From the NCBI RefSeq assembly GCF_947331435.1, contig NZ_CAMZOF010000012.1, positions 186,001 to 250,000 of the forward strand: 64,000 nt of DNA, read 5' to 3'. Source of the DNA: Pelagibius sp. Alg239-R121 (GTDB lineage Bacteria > Pseudomonadota > Alphaproteobacteria > Kiloniellales > Kiloniellaceae). The position numbers were made by a program, and so were the translations under genes. Under the pieces are notes generated by a model, which was given only the letters and a program-made list of their open reading frames with translations, was not told the DNA's origin and did not search any database. This document shows, in pieces, positions 1-10,874 of this stretch. The first letter of the stretch is position 1, and each line of letters begins with the position of its first letter.

Positions 1-315
1 GTCCTCCAGGCTATGCTGCATGAGGCCCTTAATAATCCTGGCGCCGGCGTTATTCACGAGTACGTCGATCTGGCCATAGGCTTCCAGAACCGTGGCTGCC
101 ATACCTGTGGTGCTGTTGGGATCTGTGATATCGACCAGTAGCGGAAAAGCATTCCCACCGGAATCACAGATTGATGACGCGACCTGTTCGGCCCCTTGAC
201 GGTCTATGTCGGCAACGACGACCCTGGCACCTTCATTCGCAAAAGCTGCGCAGATGGCCGCTCCGATTCCATTACCGCCGCCGGTGACAATCGCGACTTT
301 ATTTTCCAGCCTCAT
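1..315 (-). CDS. SDR family oxidoreductase, partial (C-terminus outside window)
   Basis: This is the N-terminal part of a short-chain dehydrogenase/reductase that runs off the left edge of the window. The visible 105 residues begin MRLENKVAIVTGGGNGIGAA, the Rossmann-fold TGxxxGIG motif that binds NAD(P). They continue through the conserved acidic segment (VADID) and end just after the NNAG motif. The catalytic Tyr-x-x-x-Lys lies outside, so the substrate cannot be inferred. The ATG at 315 is chosen because it places the dinucleotide motif at the usual distance from the N-terminus. A Crp-type palindrome lies about 250 bases upstream (569-590). Confidence 0.85.
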   Translation of the reverse strand, partial: MRLENKVAIVTGGGNGIGAAICAAFANEGARVVVADIDRQGAEQVASSICDSGGNAFPLLVDITDPNSTTGMAATVLEAYGQIDVLVNNAGARIIKGLMQHSLED

Positions 316-696
316 GATTGGGCAGCTCTCCTCTAATCCCGCGCCTGAATGTTCCGTCGGCGAGCGATGATTTTCTTAGTTTAGTACGCGCTGAAGCCGG
401 CCAGCCTATAGAGGCAGTTCGTTTCGGTTCGAATCATCGTGATCCTTGAACCAGTCTCCAGTTAGCCGGTAAGAGAGCTATTCGTGTTCTATACGGCTCA
501 AACAACAACGGTCGCTCTCCAACAGGTGAACGCTATTGAAGAAAAGATTACAGATGTTCTTTTTCGGTGAATGTCAGATTTTTGACATTCGGGCAGATTG
601 CTAAAGATTGTTCATCAAGGGCCCGACAAGAGCTAAATCGGTTTCCACAAACCCAGCATCTGAATTGCATAGTCCAGCGCAATCAACGATCAGCCT
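316..696. other. Intergenic region between SDR gene and Crp-family gene
   Basis: About 380 bases without a convincing gene. It lies upstream of the leftward SDR gene and downstream of the leftward Crp-family gene. The only structure recognised is the 22-base palindrome at 569-590. A GGTTCGAATC string near 426 resembles a tRNA T-loop, but no acceptor stem or anticodon arm fits around it. Confidence 0.5.
569..590. promoter_or_regulatory. Candidate Crp/Fnr-family operator (TGTCA-N6-TGACA)
   Basis: A perfect inverted repeat, GAATGTCA-N6-TGACATTC. Its 16-base core TGTCA-N6-TGACA (572-587) has the five-base arms and six-base spacer of Crp-superfamily operators; CooA sites are of the TGTCA-N6-CGACA kind. 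It lies 107 bases beyond the end of a Crp/Fnr-family gene and upstream of the leftward SDR gene. Binding by that neighbour is inferred. Confidence 0.5.
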
Positions 697-1380
697 CTAG
701 GCAGAAAGGATTCGGTTCAGCTTTTCCGGCCGAAGGATGCGGATACGCCGACGTTTATTCTCGATCAGCCCGTCAGACACGAAAGTCCTGAGGATCGCCG
801 TTACATATTGTCTCCGGGAAAGAACAAGCGTGGCCAATTCCTCGTGCGTAATCGGCAAAACTGGCTCTTCGTTCTTGGGCGTCCGGGTTGCAACTTCGGC
901 GTTCAGCTGCAACAGAACACGCGCCAGACGCTGTTCGACACTATGGCCGGTAACGTCGCTGACCCGGCTGTGCAGCAGCTGCTGGCGCTTCAAGAGCACA
1001 CGCACCAGCAGGACACCCAACTCGCCGTCCGAGCGCATGTAGTTAAAAAATTCATCGCGACTGAAACAGGTCGTCTCCGCTTGCTCGAGCGCGATACCGT
1101 TCGCATCACGCAACGCCTGCGGCCGGAGCGCGGAAAGGCCAAGCAGACTTCCCGGACCATGGATCTTGAGCAGAGTCTCATGCCCGTTTTCATCAGTACA
1201 GGTCGCTTTTACCGTACCGCTGTTCAGCACATAGACGTGCCCGGCCGTATCGCCTTGAAAATAGAGGTGTTCATTGCGGCTGAAGGCGCGTTTCTGGCCG
1301 AGCATCGCCAAACTGCGCAGGTATGCGTCGTTCAGATCCTGCTCGAGGTCGATCCCGTCGCTGAGTTCAAAGTCTGACAT
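697..1380 (-). CDS. Crp/Fnr family transcriptional regulator
   Basis: A 227-residue Crp/Fnr-superfamily regulator. A cyclic-nucleotide-binding-like beta roll covers about residues 25-120 (glycines in FQGDTAGHVYVLNSGTVKA). A long dimerisation helix follows (about 120-160), then a C-terminal winged helix with the recognition region around residues 178-208 (THEELATLVLSRRQYVTAIL). There is no N-terminal cysteine cluster as in Fnr, so oxygen sensing through an iron-sulphur cluster is unlikely. The effector is unknown. It is followed on the same strand by an SDR gene and preceded by the receiver/kinase pair, which may share physiology with it. A palindrome with Crp-type geometry lies just past its stop. 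Confidence 0.9.
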   Translation of the reverse strand: MSDFELSDGIDLEQDLNDAYLRSLAMLGQKRAFSRNEHLYFQGDTAGHVYVLNSGTVKATCTDENGHETLLKIHGPGSLLGLSALRPQALRDANGIALEQAETTCFSRDEFFNYMRSDGELGVLLVRVLLKRQQLLHSRVSDVTGHSVEQRLARVLLQLNAEVATRTPKNEEPVLPITHEELATLVLSRRQYVTAILRTFVSDGLIENKRRRIRILRPEKLNRILSA

Positions 1381-1462
1381 GCTTTCGGTATAGTCTTCAT
1401 CGTCGGCCTACCGCAATGGCTTCGCCGAACCTTCTTCGGACTCTGCCGGTGGCGGCACTGCT

Positions 1463-1861
1463 TCAGCGAGTTTCCTCACCGGATTGCTGCGTCTTCTGTA
1501 GAATCCGGCGCAAGGTATCTACGCGAACCGGTTTCGCGATCGGGCTGATCTTCAGGTTTTTGGAACGACCCATTGCCAACTTATCGGCCATAATGGCGTA
1601 GCGCGGATCGTATCCCGTTGCCAGCACGACATGAATCGGGCGTTCCTTGGACGAGAGCCAGCGAATGATCTCGATCCCATCCATGTCGGGCATCACCAGA
1701 TCGAGAACTATCAAGGTCGGATCAAAAGACTCAAATAGCTCCTGGAACTTGCGGGAATCCTGAATCGTCTCAACGAGGTAATCTTCCTGCTCGGCGACCG
1801 TGCGCACGTATTCACAGAACTCCGGTTCATCATCGAGGACGAGTAATCGCCGCTGCGTCAT
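1463..1861 (-). CDS. Single-domain response regulator (receiver only)
   Basis: A 132-residue CheY-like receiver with no output domain. The acidic pocket is LVLDDEPEF (Asp10/Asp11), the phosphorylatable aspartate is Asp54 in IVLDLVMPDMDG, and the conserved Thr/Ser and Lys are in VVLATGY and IAKPV. Its start overlaps the stop of the upstream hybrid kinase by four bases (ATGA), so the two are translationally coupled. A lone receiver usually acts by protein contact or as a phosphate shuttle, here most simply in a relay with the kinase. The target is unknown. Confidence 0.9.
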   Translation of the reverse strand: MTQRRLLVLDDEPEFCEYVRTVAEQEDYLVETIQDSRKFQELFESFDPTLIVLDLVMPDMDGIEIIRWLSSKERPIHVVLATGYDPRYAIMADKLAMGRSKNLKISPIAKPVRVDTLRRILQKTQQSGEETR

Positions 1862-4341
1862 GACTCCCCCTTCTCTACGTCGTCACCTTTCGGCATCTCT
1901 CGTGCAAGGGCTTCGCGTATCTTCAGCGCAAGGTCTTTTTTGCGAAAGGGTTTTTGCAGCAGCAGGGCGTCGTGGTCCAGGCGACCGTGGTGGATGATAG
2001 CATTTTCAGTATAACCCGACATATAGAGCACAGCTGTGCCCGGCCGCATCGCCACCACGGCGCGGGCCAATTCGCGGCCATTCATCCCTTCCGGCAGGAC
2101 AGCGTCGGTCAGCAACAGGTCGATTGGCTCGGTAACCTGCAGAAGGCTTAAGGCTTTCGGACCACTTTCGGCCATGAAAACCCGATACCCCAGTTCAACG
2201 AGCAGATCGCGCGCCAATTCACGCACCAGGCTGTCATCTTCAACGACGAGTACAAGCTGGCCTCTTCCGGTGACGTCGCCCCGATCAACATTAGTCACTG
2301 GCTCTTTCTCGTCCGGCGCCATAGCCCTGGGCAGGTAGATTTTGATGGTCGTACCTTCGTCCTCCTCACTATAGACCGAGATATGCCCGCAGGATTGCTT
2401 AACGAAGCCGTAAACCATGCTGAGTCCCAAACCACTTCCCTGACCGGCTTCTTTCGTCGTGTAGAAGGGCTCGAAAATCCGCGCCTTGACGCTGGAGGAC
2501 ATTCCTGTGCCGGTGTCCGTCACCGCGATCATCACGTATTGACCAGGTGTTACCTCAAGCTGTGCCGCCGCATATTCATCATCGATGTAGGCATTCGCTG
2601 TTTCCAGGGTCAGTTTGCCCCCGTCCAGCATCGAGTCCCGCGCGTTTATCGCCATATTCAAAAGAGCGTTTTCGACCTGAGAGGGATCGACTTCACAACG
2701 CCACAGGCCCGCCGCGCGCACGAATTCCAGTTCATTCTGCTCACCGATCGCCCGGCGCAAAAGGTCTTCGATACTGCGGATCAAGCGGTTGACGTCGGTC
2801 GGCCTCGGCATCAAAGGCTGCTTGCGCGAGAAAGCCAGCAAACGCTGGGTCAGCAAAGCGCCTCGCTCAGCGGCGCGGATTGCCTTAAACGCCAGGTTAG
2901 CGCATTCCTCATGATCCTTCACATGTTCTGACATTAAGTCCAGGTTACCGAGTACGACCGCCAGGATGTTGTTGAAATCATGGGCGATGCCACCGGTCAA
3001 CTGGCCAACCGCCTCCATTTTCTGGGCCTGACGCAGCTGCTCTTCGCGTTGAACCAAATCGGTCACATGCGTATATCTTGCCAAAGTGTAACCTTCGGCG
3101 GTACGGATCCGGCAGGCGTCGGACCAGTGTTCACTACCATCGAGCCATCTGTACTTGATCCTGTATTGTGGCTCCTGTTCGCCCACCTGCAGTGACCGGA
3201 ATCCGAGAAGAAGTTCCTCCACCCAGGCATCTTCACGGCCTTCGGCACCTTCCACCGAGCCAAGCCTGATGATTTCACGCAGTACGTCTTCGTAGTGGTC
3301 GCCGAGGCTGGTGTTCCAGCCGGCACTCTTGACGAAACTCGCAAAGGTATCGTTGTGATAAATCATCACTTCGTCGGGATCGTAGATCGCAAAGCTTACG
3401 TCCCGCATGTCCAAAGCTTTGGCGAAGAAATCCTGAAGGCGCTCGCGCTCCCTAATTGCCTCGATTTCCTTGGTAATGTCAGAGGCGCTGCCCCGGTATC
3501 CTATGAAGCGGAGGGCAGAGTCGAACAGGGGAATGCCGCTTATGGAGATATGATGGAGTTTACCGTCGCGTCCCCCTTTGTAATGCCCTCGGAAGTCACG
3601 AAAGGCTTCATGCGCTTCGACAAGTCGGCGATACTCCTGCCAAACCTGATCGCTGTTGTCCGGATCGTTGGCCTCCCAGGGGGTCATGCCGATCTGCCGG
3701 CCGATATCGATGCCACCTAAATCACTGGCCCGTTCGGACAGATACGAGAGCCGCAGGTCCGAATCAATTTCCCAGAACCAGTCTGATGAAGCCGACACGA
3801 TGTCCCGAAATCGCTGTTCACTGATCTGCAACGCTTCTTCGGCGCGCTTACGTTCATCAATGTCGACCATCAAGGCATAGAAACCCTGTACTCTGCGGGC
3901 TGGATCGATCGTGTTTGATCCCTGACCTACCAAATCGGGTACGTAGGTAACGGAAATCCAGTGACGCCTGCCGTCCTTGAAAACAATCTGATTTTCGAAC
4001 TTGACGGTTTCTCCTGCGAGCGCCCGATCCATCATCGGCCTCGCCAGAGCATAGGTTTCGGGAGTCAGAAAATCCCCGGGAGTCTTGCCGATGATCGTAT
4101 CGGCATCGGCATCCAGCGTTTCGGCATAGCGGCGGTTGACGACACGATAGCGCAGGTCTGCATCGAGGTAAGCGATCAGCGCGGGGACATTATCCATAAC
4201 CAACCGCAACTCGGCTCCACTTCTATGAAGCGAGTCATTGGCAGATTTATGATCTCCGTCGTCCTCGATGAGGTAAATTCCTTGATAACAGAGAATACTA
4301 GAACAAGCATAACAAAATACATTCAGCGCACAAAGCAGCAA
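1858..4341 (-). CDS. PAS-domain hybrid sensor histidine kinase
   Basis: An 827-residue sensor kinase. Three PAS-like domains (about 45-165, 170-295 and 305-430) lead into HisKA with phospho-acceptor His454 in GGIAHDFNN. The HATPase domain follows with N box (NMAINARD, near 562-569), G1 (DTGTGM, near 609) and G2 (GSGLGLSM, near 636). A C-terminal receiver has phospho-acceptor Asp746 (LLLTDAVLP). No clear transmembrane helices frame the sensor part, so cytoplasmic sensing is likely; the first 20 residues are hydrophobic and Cys-rich but atypical. The true start could be internal, because PAS homology begins only near residue 45. The gene is coupled to the downstream receiver gene. Confidence 0.9.
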   Translation of the reverse strand: MLLCALNVFCYACSSILCYQGIYLIEDDGDHKSANDSLHRSGAELRLVMDNVPALIAYLDADLRYRVVNRRYAETLDADADTIIGKTPGDFLTPETYALARPMMDRALAGETVKFENQIVFKDGRRHWISVTYVPDLVGQGSNTIDPARRVQGFYALMVDIDERKRAEEALQISEQRFRDIVSASSDWFWEIDSDLRLSYLSERASDLGGIDIGRQIGMTPWEANDPDNSDQVWQEYRRLVEAHEAFRDFRGHYKGGRDGKLHHISISGIPLFDSALRFIGYRGSASDITKEIEAIRERERLQDFFAKALDMRDVSFAIYDPDEVMIYHNDTFASFVKSAGWNTSLGDHYEDVLREIIRLGSVEGAEGREDAWVEELLLGFRSLQVGEQEPQYRIKYRWLDGSEHWSDACRIRTAEGYTLARYTHVTDLVQREEQLRQAQKMEAVGQLTGGIAHDFNNILAVVLGNLDLMSEHVKDHEECANLAFKAIRAAERGALLTQRLLAFSRKQPLMPRPTDVNRLIRSIEDLLRRAIGEQNELEFVRAAGLWRCEVDPSQVENALLNMAINARDSMLDGGKLTLETANAYIDDEYAAAQLEVTPGQYVMIAVTDTGTGMSSSVKARIFEPFYTTKEAGQGSGLGLSMVYGFVKQSCGHISVYSEEDEGTTIKIYLPRAMAPDEKEPVTNVDRGDVTGRGQLVLVVEDDSLVRELARDLLVELGYRVFMAESGPKALSLLQVTEPIDLLLTDAVLPEGMNGRELARAVVAMRPGTAVLYMSGYTENAIIHHGRLDHDALLLQKPFRKKDLALKIREALAREMPKGDDVEKGES

Positions 4342-6547
<2,206 letters not shown>

Positions 6548-6582
6548 TCCACGTCAAACAAGCTCGAATGATTGTGAATACA

Positions 6583-6619
6583 GCAAACCCCGTCAACTTT
6601 GGCGGGGTTTGTTCTTTTA
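6583..6619 (+). terminator. Rho-independent terminator after the dihydropyrimidinase gene
   Basis: A hairpin with arms AAACCCCG (6585-6592) and CGGGGTTT (6603-6610), followed by a T-rich run (GTTCTTTT). It sits between the convergent hydA and TRAP large-permease genes and may partly serve both. Confidence 0.7.
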
Positions 6620-6632
6620 AGCGGCTGACGCG

Positions 6633-7943
6633 TTATCGAATCGAGTTTGGCAGCAAAAGCTTCGGCAACCACAAGACGACTTCCGGCAGCAAGATGATAA
6701 TGAGGAGAATCAGCAGCATCGGCAGCAGAATAATCACGACGTCCCGCAACACCTGCACCACGTTGAGACCGCCGATCGAGGCGGAAATCAGCAGACAGAG
6801 GCCGTATGGCGGCGTCACCAGACCAAAGGCAAGTGACACAATTCCGATGATCGCGAAAGCCACCGGGTGGATGTCCGCCGCCGTTGCAACCGGAAAGAGC
6901 ACCGTGCCCAGGATGATGATGGTCGGGATGGCATCGATGAAGAGGCCGAACAACAGAAACAACGCAGCAATGACGAGAGCCGTTCCGAACTGACCGAATT
7001 CCAGACTGGTCATCAGTCCCACGATCAAACGTGGCACGTTGTAAAAAGCAAGCATCCATCCGAAGGCGGAAGCCGTGCCGATGGCAAAGAGCGAGATGGC
7101 GGCAAAGCGGCCCGTATCGTACAGCACATCGACCAGATCGCGCGCACTGATCGAACGGTAAACGAAGAAACCCAGGACGAAAGAATAGAAGGCCGCGACG
7201 ATGGCGCTTTCCGTGGGCGTTACGATTCCGCCGACAATCCCGCCGATCACGAAGACTGGAGTAAGCATGGCGAGGCCCGCGCCTTTCAAGGCCAGCCAGA
7301 ATTCGCCAAAGGTGGGGCGTCCCGCAGTCGGATAATCGTAGACCTTGGCATAACCATAAACCGTCGCCATCAGGGCGGCAGCAATCATCAATCCAGGTAT
7401 AGCACCGGCCAGAAACAGCGCGCCGACCGAAATGGACATCACGCCACCCCAGACAACCATTAAGATACTGGGCGGAATGATCACTCCCATGACCGAAGAG
7501 CAGGCGGTGATCGCGACTGCAAAGCGTGGATCGTAGCCCTGCTTGGTCATGGCTGGGATGAGAATCTTGCCACAACCTGCGGCATCGGCAGTCGAGGAGC
7601 CCGAAATTCCGGCGAAGAGCATGGAGACCGCGACATTTACCTGCCCCAATCCGCCCGGCAGCCAGCCGGTCAGCACCCGGGCCAGCTCAATCAATCGATC
7701 TGTGATCTTGCCCGAATTCATCAGGTTGGCGGCCAAAAGGAAAAACGGAACCGCCAGCAGGATGAAGGAATTATAAGACTGAAACATCCGGTCCATGATA
7801 AGGAAGGGCGTCAGACGCAAGTCAAACGCCACAACCGGAATGGTCGCGATCCCCAACGCAAAAGCAACGGGAACCCGCGCGGCCACGAGAAGGACAAATC
7901 CGCCCACCAGGATAAGGCAGGCAACACCGGTTGGGATAATCAC
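6633..7943 (-). CDS. TRAP transporter large permease (DctM family)
   Basis: A 436-residue polytopic membrane protein with about 12 hydrophobic segments, the catalytic membrane subunit of a TRAP importer that uses an ion gradient. DctM landmarks include the early AVPFFLLAANLMN segment, SGSSTADAAGCGKILIPAM, VIIPPSILMVVWG and PTESAIVAAFYSF. A GTG start at 7943 is chosen because it gives a GTGA overlap with the stop of the small permease (7940). A longer frame starting at ATG 7988 would add 15 uncharacteristic residues. It is the last gene of the dctP-dctQ-dctM order. Confidence 0.93.
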   Translation of the reverse strand: MIIPTGVACLILVGGFVLLVAARVPVAFALGIATIPVVAFDLRLTPFLIMDRMFQSYNSFILLAVPFFLLAANLMNSGKITDRLIELARVLTGWLPGGLGQVNVAVSMLFAGISGSSTADAAGCGKILIPAMTKQGYDPRFAVAITACSSVMGVIIPPSILMVVWGGVMSISVGALFLAGAIPGLMIAAALMATVYGYAKVYDYPTAGRPTFGEFWLALKGAGLAMLTPVFVIGGIVGGIVTPTESAIVAAFYSFVLGFFVYRSISARDLVDVLYDTGRFAAISLFAIGTASAFGWMLAFYNVPRLIVGLMTSLEFGQFGTALVIAALFLLFGLFIDAIPTIIILGTVLFPVATAADIHPVAFAIIGIVSLAFGLVTPPYGLCLLISASIGGLNVVQVLRDVVIILLPMLLILLIIILLPEVVLWLPKLLLPNSIR

Positions 7944-8434
7944 TCCGTCACCTCGCTTCGGTGACGATAGTCCCGTACCACTTCCCACAGCCGGTAAAGC
8001 GCGAATATCGACCAGCTGATTCCCGCAATGGGCACGGTGATATAGATCACAAGAAGGTTCACCTGCATCATCACCGACTGTTGTATTGAGCCGAACTTTG
8101 CGTATCCGATGCCGTAGTACGCAAAGAGGACCGCGAAGGTGCTGACCATCGCCAGTACAAAGCCCTTTTGCAGGAGCTTGCCGAGCGGTGACTTCGCATC
8201 CGGCACGACATGAACATCAAAGTGCGTGCCCTCCCACACCGCGATCATGGAGCCGACCATCACGATCCAGATGAAAATGAATTTTGCGAGTTCTTCGGTC
8301 CAAAGATAAACCGGGATTAGGCCGGTGTAGCGAGCGATCACCTGCATTGACACCGGGACAATCAGAACAGCGATCAAAACGCCGACGAGAATTCGCAGCA
8401 CCTGACAATAGGCTTCCAGAGCCTGCTTAATCAT
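7940..8434 (-). CDS. TRAP transporter small permease (DctQ family)
   Basis: A 164-residue inner-membrane protein with four hydrophobic segments typical of DctQ. It has the family pattern of an amphipathic N-terminus, helix 1 (LVGVLIAVLIVPVSMQVIARY), the WTEELAKFIFIWIVM motif and a following polar loop. The start at 8434 (MIKQALEAY) is preferred over an upstream ATG at 8497 because the extra 21 residues are not family-like. It overlaps the large-permease gene by four bases. Confidence 0.88.
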   Translation of the reverse strand: MIKQALEAYCQVLRILVGVLIAVLIVPVSMQVIARYTGLIPVYLWTEELAKFIFIWIVMVGSMIAVWEGTHFDVHVVPDAKSPLGKLLQKGFVLAMVSTFAVLFAYYGIGYAKFGSIQQSVMMQVNLLVIYITVPIAGISWSIFALYRLWEVVRDYRHRSEVTE

Positions 8435-8525
8435 GGCGATATCCAACGCGTGAGTTTTTGAGGTCGAACCTGTTGCACCCAGTAGAGTGAAACACACTCA
8501 AATTCCTGCGCCAACGAGGGTGGTC

Positions 8526-8563
8526 TCAAAAAAAGCACCCCGCGGCCGGTCGACCGCGGGGAG
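8526..8563 (-). terminator. Hairpin terminator/attenuator between dctP and dctQ
   Basis: On the minus strand, CCCCGCGG and CCGCGGGG form a strong stem (around 8538-8559), followed by TGC and seven T residues. It lies directly after the stop of the binding-protein gene and before the permease genes. This is common in TRAP operons and allows more binding protein than permease to be made. Confidence 0.8.
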
Positions 8564-8577
8564 CAGTGCAGGTACGT

Positions 8578-9579
8578 TTATTTCTCGCGGATCGCCTTAA
8601 GCAAGGCGTCTGCGCCCAGTTCCTTGGCATAGGAATCCTGAACCGGAATCACCAGATCGAGCAGCTTCGCGCGTTCGGCGAAAGGATGAACCTGGATCTG
8701 TTTGGCGGTTTCCATCTGTGTCAGCTTCTCGCCGTCCTGACGGGATTCCAGCTCACGGCCGTATTCTCCCGCTTCCTTACCGGCACGTAACACGATCTCC
8801 TGCATCTCCGGGGACAGCTTTGCAAAGGATTTGCCGCTGAAGAGAATGGGACGGACGGTGATGGAGTGTTGAGTCAGCGTGATGTGTGGTGCGACTTCGA
8901 AAAACTTGTACTGTAAGAGACTCGCAGACTCGTTCTCCAGACCATCGACCACACCGGTCTGAATGGCGTTGTAGACCTCGGAATAGGCAATCGCCGATGG
9001 CGCTGCAGTCAGAGCCTCGAACACGCGGGCCTGAATCGGCGCGCCCATGACGCGCATCTTGTGACCCGCCAGCTCGTCCATGTTGGAGATCTTCTTGTTC
9101 GAGATCAGGTTACGGGTTCCACCGCCTGCATATCCGATGACCTTAATGTCTGCCTTTTCGAGAATGGCATCTTCCAAAGGCTTCAGCACATCGCTGGAAA
9201 GAACCGCATTCCAGTGATCGAGGTCGCGGAACACGAACGGCATATCCATGAGCGGTACCGACGGTGCGAAACGGGCAAGGTTCGACGGTGCCGCGATGGC
9301 GTAGTCGATGGCAACACCTTGATTCAAAAAGTTGACGTAGTCTGGCTCTATCCCCAGTTCGCTGTTACCGCGAAGATCGAACTCAATCTCCTTACCGGCA
9401 TACTTGTTGACCAACTCACCGAAGCGGATAAGCGTTTTACTGTAGGCATGCTCGTTGTCGAACAGGCTTGCACCCCGAAATGTCATATCTGCGGACTGCG
9501 CAACGGTCGCCGAGACAGCAAGCGCCCCAACGATGGCAGCACCTTGAAACAGTCTTTTTGTCGTGTTGAAAAGCGTCAT
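8578..9579 (-). CDS. TRAP transporter periplasmic substrate-binding protein (DctP family)
   Basis: A 333-residue periplasmic solute receptor. The N-terminus from the ATG at 9579 is a signal peptide (hydrophobic AAIVGALAVSATVAQSA, cleavage near residue 25). An excellent ribosome site (GGGAGGAATGAC) supports this start over a frame 29 codons longer. DctP hallmarks are the GNSELGIEPDYVNFLNQG region and the MRVMGAPIQARVFEALTAAP segment, whose arginine normally contacts a substrate carboxylate, followed by EVYNAIQTGVVDGLENE. The ligand is therefore probably an organic acid, and its identity cannot be read from sequence. It is the first gene of the TRAP operon, divergent from a GntR regulator. Confidence 0.93.
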   Translation of the reverse strand: MTLFNTTKRLFQGAAIVGALAVSATVAQSADMTFRGASLFDNEHAYSKTLIRFGELVNKYAGKEIEFDLRGNSELGIEPDYVNFLNQGVAIDYAIAAPSNLARFAPSVPLMDMPFVFRDLDHWNAVLSSDVLKPLEDAILEKADIKVIGYAGGGTRNLISNKKISNMDELAGHKMRVMGAPIQARVFEALTAAPSAIAYSEVYNAIQTGVVDGLENESASLLQYKFFEVAPHITLTQHSITVRPILFSGKSFAKLSPEMQEIVLRAGKEAGEYGRELESRQDGEKLTQMETAKQIQVHPFAERAKLLDLVIPVQDSYAKELGADALLKAIREK

Positions 9580-9892
9580 GTCATTCCTCCCAGAGACCTG
9601 ATTTCGCCACTCCTGGAATGTTGGGCAGCGGATTGATTTCTTGATTTTCATGATCGAGACAAGCACGCCAATTTGCGCTCGTCAACAAATATGTAGACTA
9701 GTATGGTAATTTACTGAAATCTTAAAACCTGCGGTCCGACGACAGTTCCCATTTAAGGTTATGGCTTGAGAAACCCCTCTCTTCATGGTTTATCGTCAAG
9801 CAGCGCAGTGTGCGGGACGTCTGTCATACAGCCGAGATTCTGTATCTGCAGTTGACGGGTTCGCCGAACAAGCTGGCAATCTGGGGTATTGA
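9580..9892. promoter_or_regulatory. Divergent promoter region of TRAP operon and GntR gene, with candidate operator
   Basis: This 313-base gap carries promoters for the leftward TRAP operon and the rightward GntR gene. At 9694-9708 the minus strand reads TACCATACTAGTCTA. The same 15 bases recur with two differences (TACCATACCAGTTTA) at 10760-10774, upstream of the SDR gene just beyond gntR. The shared motif is a candidate binding site for the GntR protein. Confidence 0.5.
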
Positions 9893-10582
9893 ATGAACGT
9901 ACAGAATACATTCCGGGATTCGGAAAGACGGACGTCCGCCGACGAAGTTTTTGAACGGTTGCGCGCAGATATTGTGGCACTCCGTTTAATCCCCGGCGCC
10001 AAGCTCTCGGAAGTAGAGGTTGCAAAGCAGAGCGACGTGTCGCGGCAACCAGTGCGCGAGGCCTTCATTCGTCTCAGCAACATGAATCTGCTTCTGGTCC
10101 GACCTCAGAAAGCAACGCTGGTTCGGAAGATTTCCGTGCAAGACATTCTCAATACGCGATTTATCCGCACTGCGATCGAAGTCGAAGTGGTGCGCAAGGC
10201 CTGTCTGACAGTGGACGAAGAGGGCCTTAAGAGGATCAAAGACAATCTGAAGCAGCAAAAGCGAGCCGCCAACAAGCGGGATAGTGACCGGTTCCACGAA
10301 CTCGATTACGAATTTCACCATTTGATCTGCGCCGCCGCCGACAGCGAGTTTGCGTTCGCTGCAATTGCGGAAAACAAGTCCCACGTCGACCGCCTATGCA
10401 TGCTGAGTCTGGCGAACAAGAGCGGGATGTTAGAGCTGTATCGGGACCACTCGGCGATTTATGACGCCCTCGAAAAGCGGGATGAAGAGGGCATCGTCTC
10501 CATGACAAGGCTGCACCTTTCGCGTCTTGACGAAACGCTGGACGATGCCCGAAAGAACCATCCCGACTACTTCGAGGATTAA
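9893..10582 (+). CDS. GntR family (FCD/FadR-type) transcriptional regulator
   Basis: A 229-residue regulator. The N-terminal winged helix (about residues 17-80) contains IVALRLIPGAKLSEVEVAKQ and the recognition helix SRQPVREAFIRL. The helical FCD ligand-binding domain (about 90-215) keeps the metal-binding Asp/His pattern: DYEFHHLIC, a His in the middle helix and DHSAIYDAL. Such proteins usually repress transport and catabolic genes for organic acids until the acid binds. The position between the TRAP operon and an SDR, and the motif shared by both flanking promoters, suggest it controls both. Confidence 0.92.
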   Translation: MNVQNTFRDSERRTSADEVFERLRADIVALRLIPGAKLSEVEVAKQSDVSRQPVREAFIRLSNMNLLLVRPQKATLVRKISVQDILNTRFIRTAIEVEVVRKACLTVDEEGLKRIKDNLKQQKRAANKRDSDRFHELDYEFHHLICAAADSEFAFAAIAENKSHVDRLCMLSLANKSGMLELYRDHSAIYDALEKRDEEGIVSMTRLHLSRLDETLDDARKNHPDYFED

Positions 10583-10759
10583 AACCTTCGGCAATTTGGT
10601 AACATTCCTCTCCCTGCTGCTCCCTGCCCGCATCAGCTATTGTATGCCCTTGCGTTGATGGTCTGATCAGTTTTCTTTGAATCAAACACGAATACGAAAC
10701 ACTTCACCTTCAAAGCATTGGAGGATGAGGGATCGAATTCCTTGACAGATCTAGGAGAC

Positions 10760-10774
10760 TACCATACCAGTTTA
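10760..10774 (+). promoter_or_regulatory. Second copy of candidate GntR operator
   Basis: TACCATACCAGTTTA matches 13 of 15 bases of the minus-strand motif at 9694-9708. It lies about 100 bases before the SDR start at 10875. Confidence 0.4.
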
Positions 10775-10874
10775 ATCATAACCGGTAACTGACACCTTGA
10801 GCATGGTCGCGCCACTTTGACGCAATTAATGACGGCCAGACCCTAGATTTGATTGAAAGCACGAGGAAGAATTG

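Noticed and set aside
380-435. tRNA-like GGTTCGAATC string
   Set aside because: No matching acceptor, D or anticodon stems around it.
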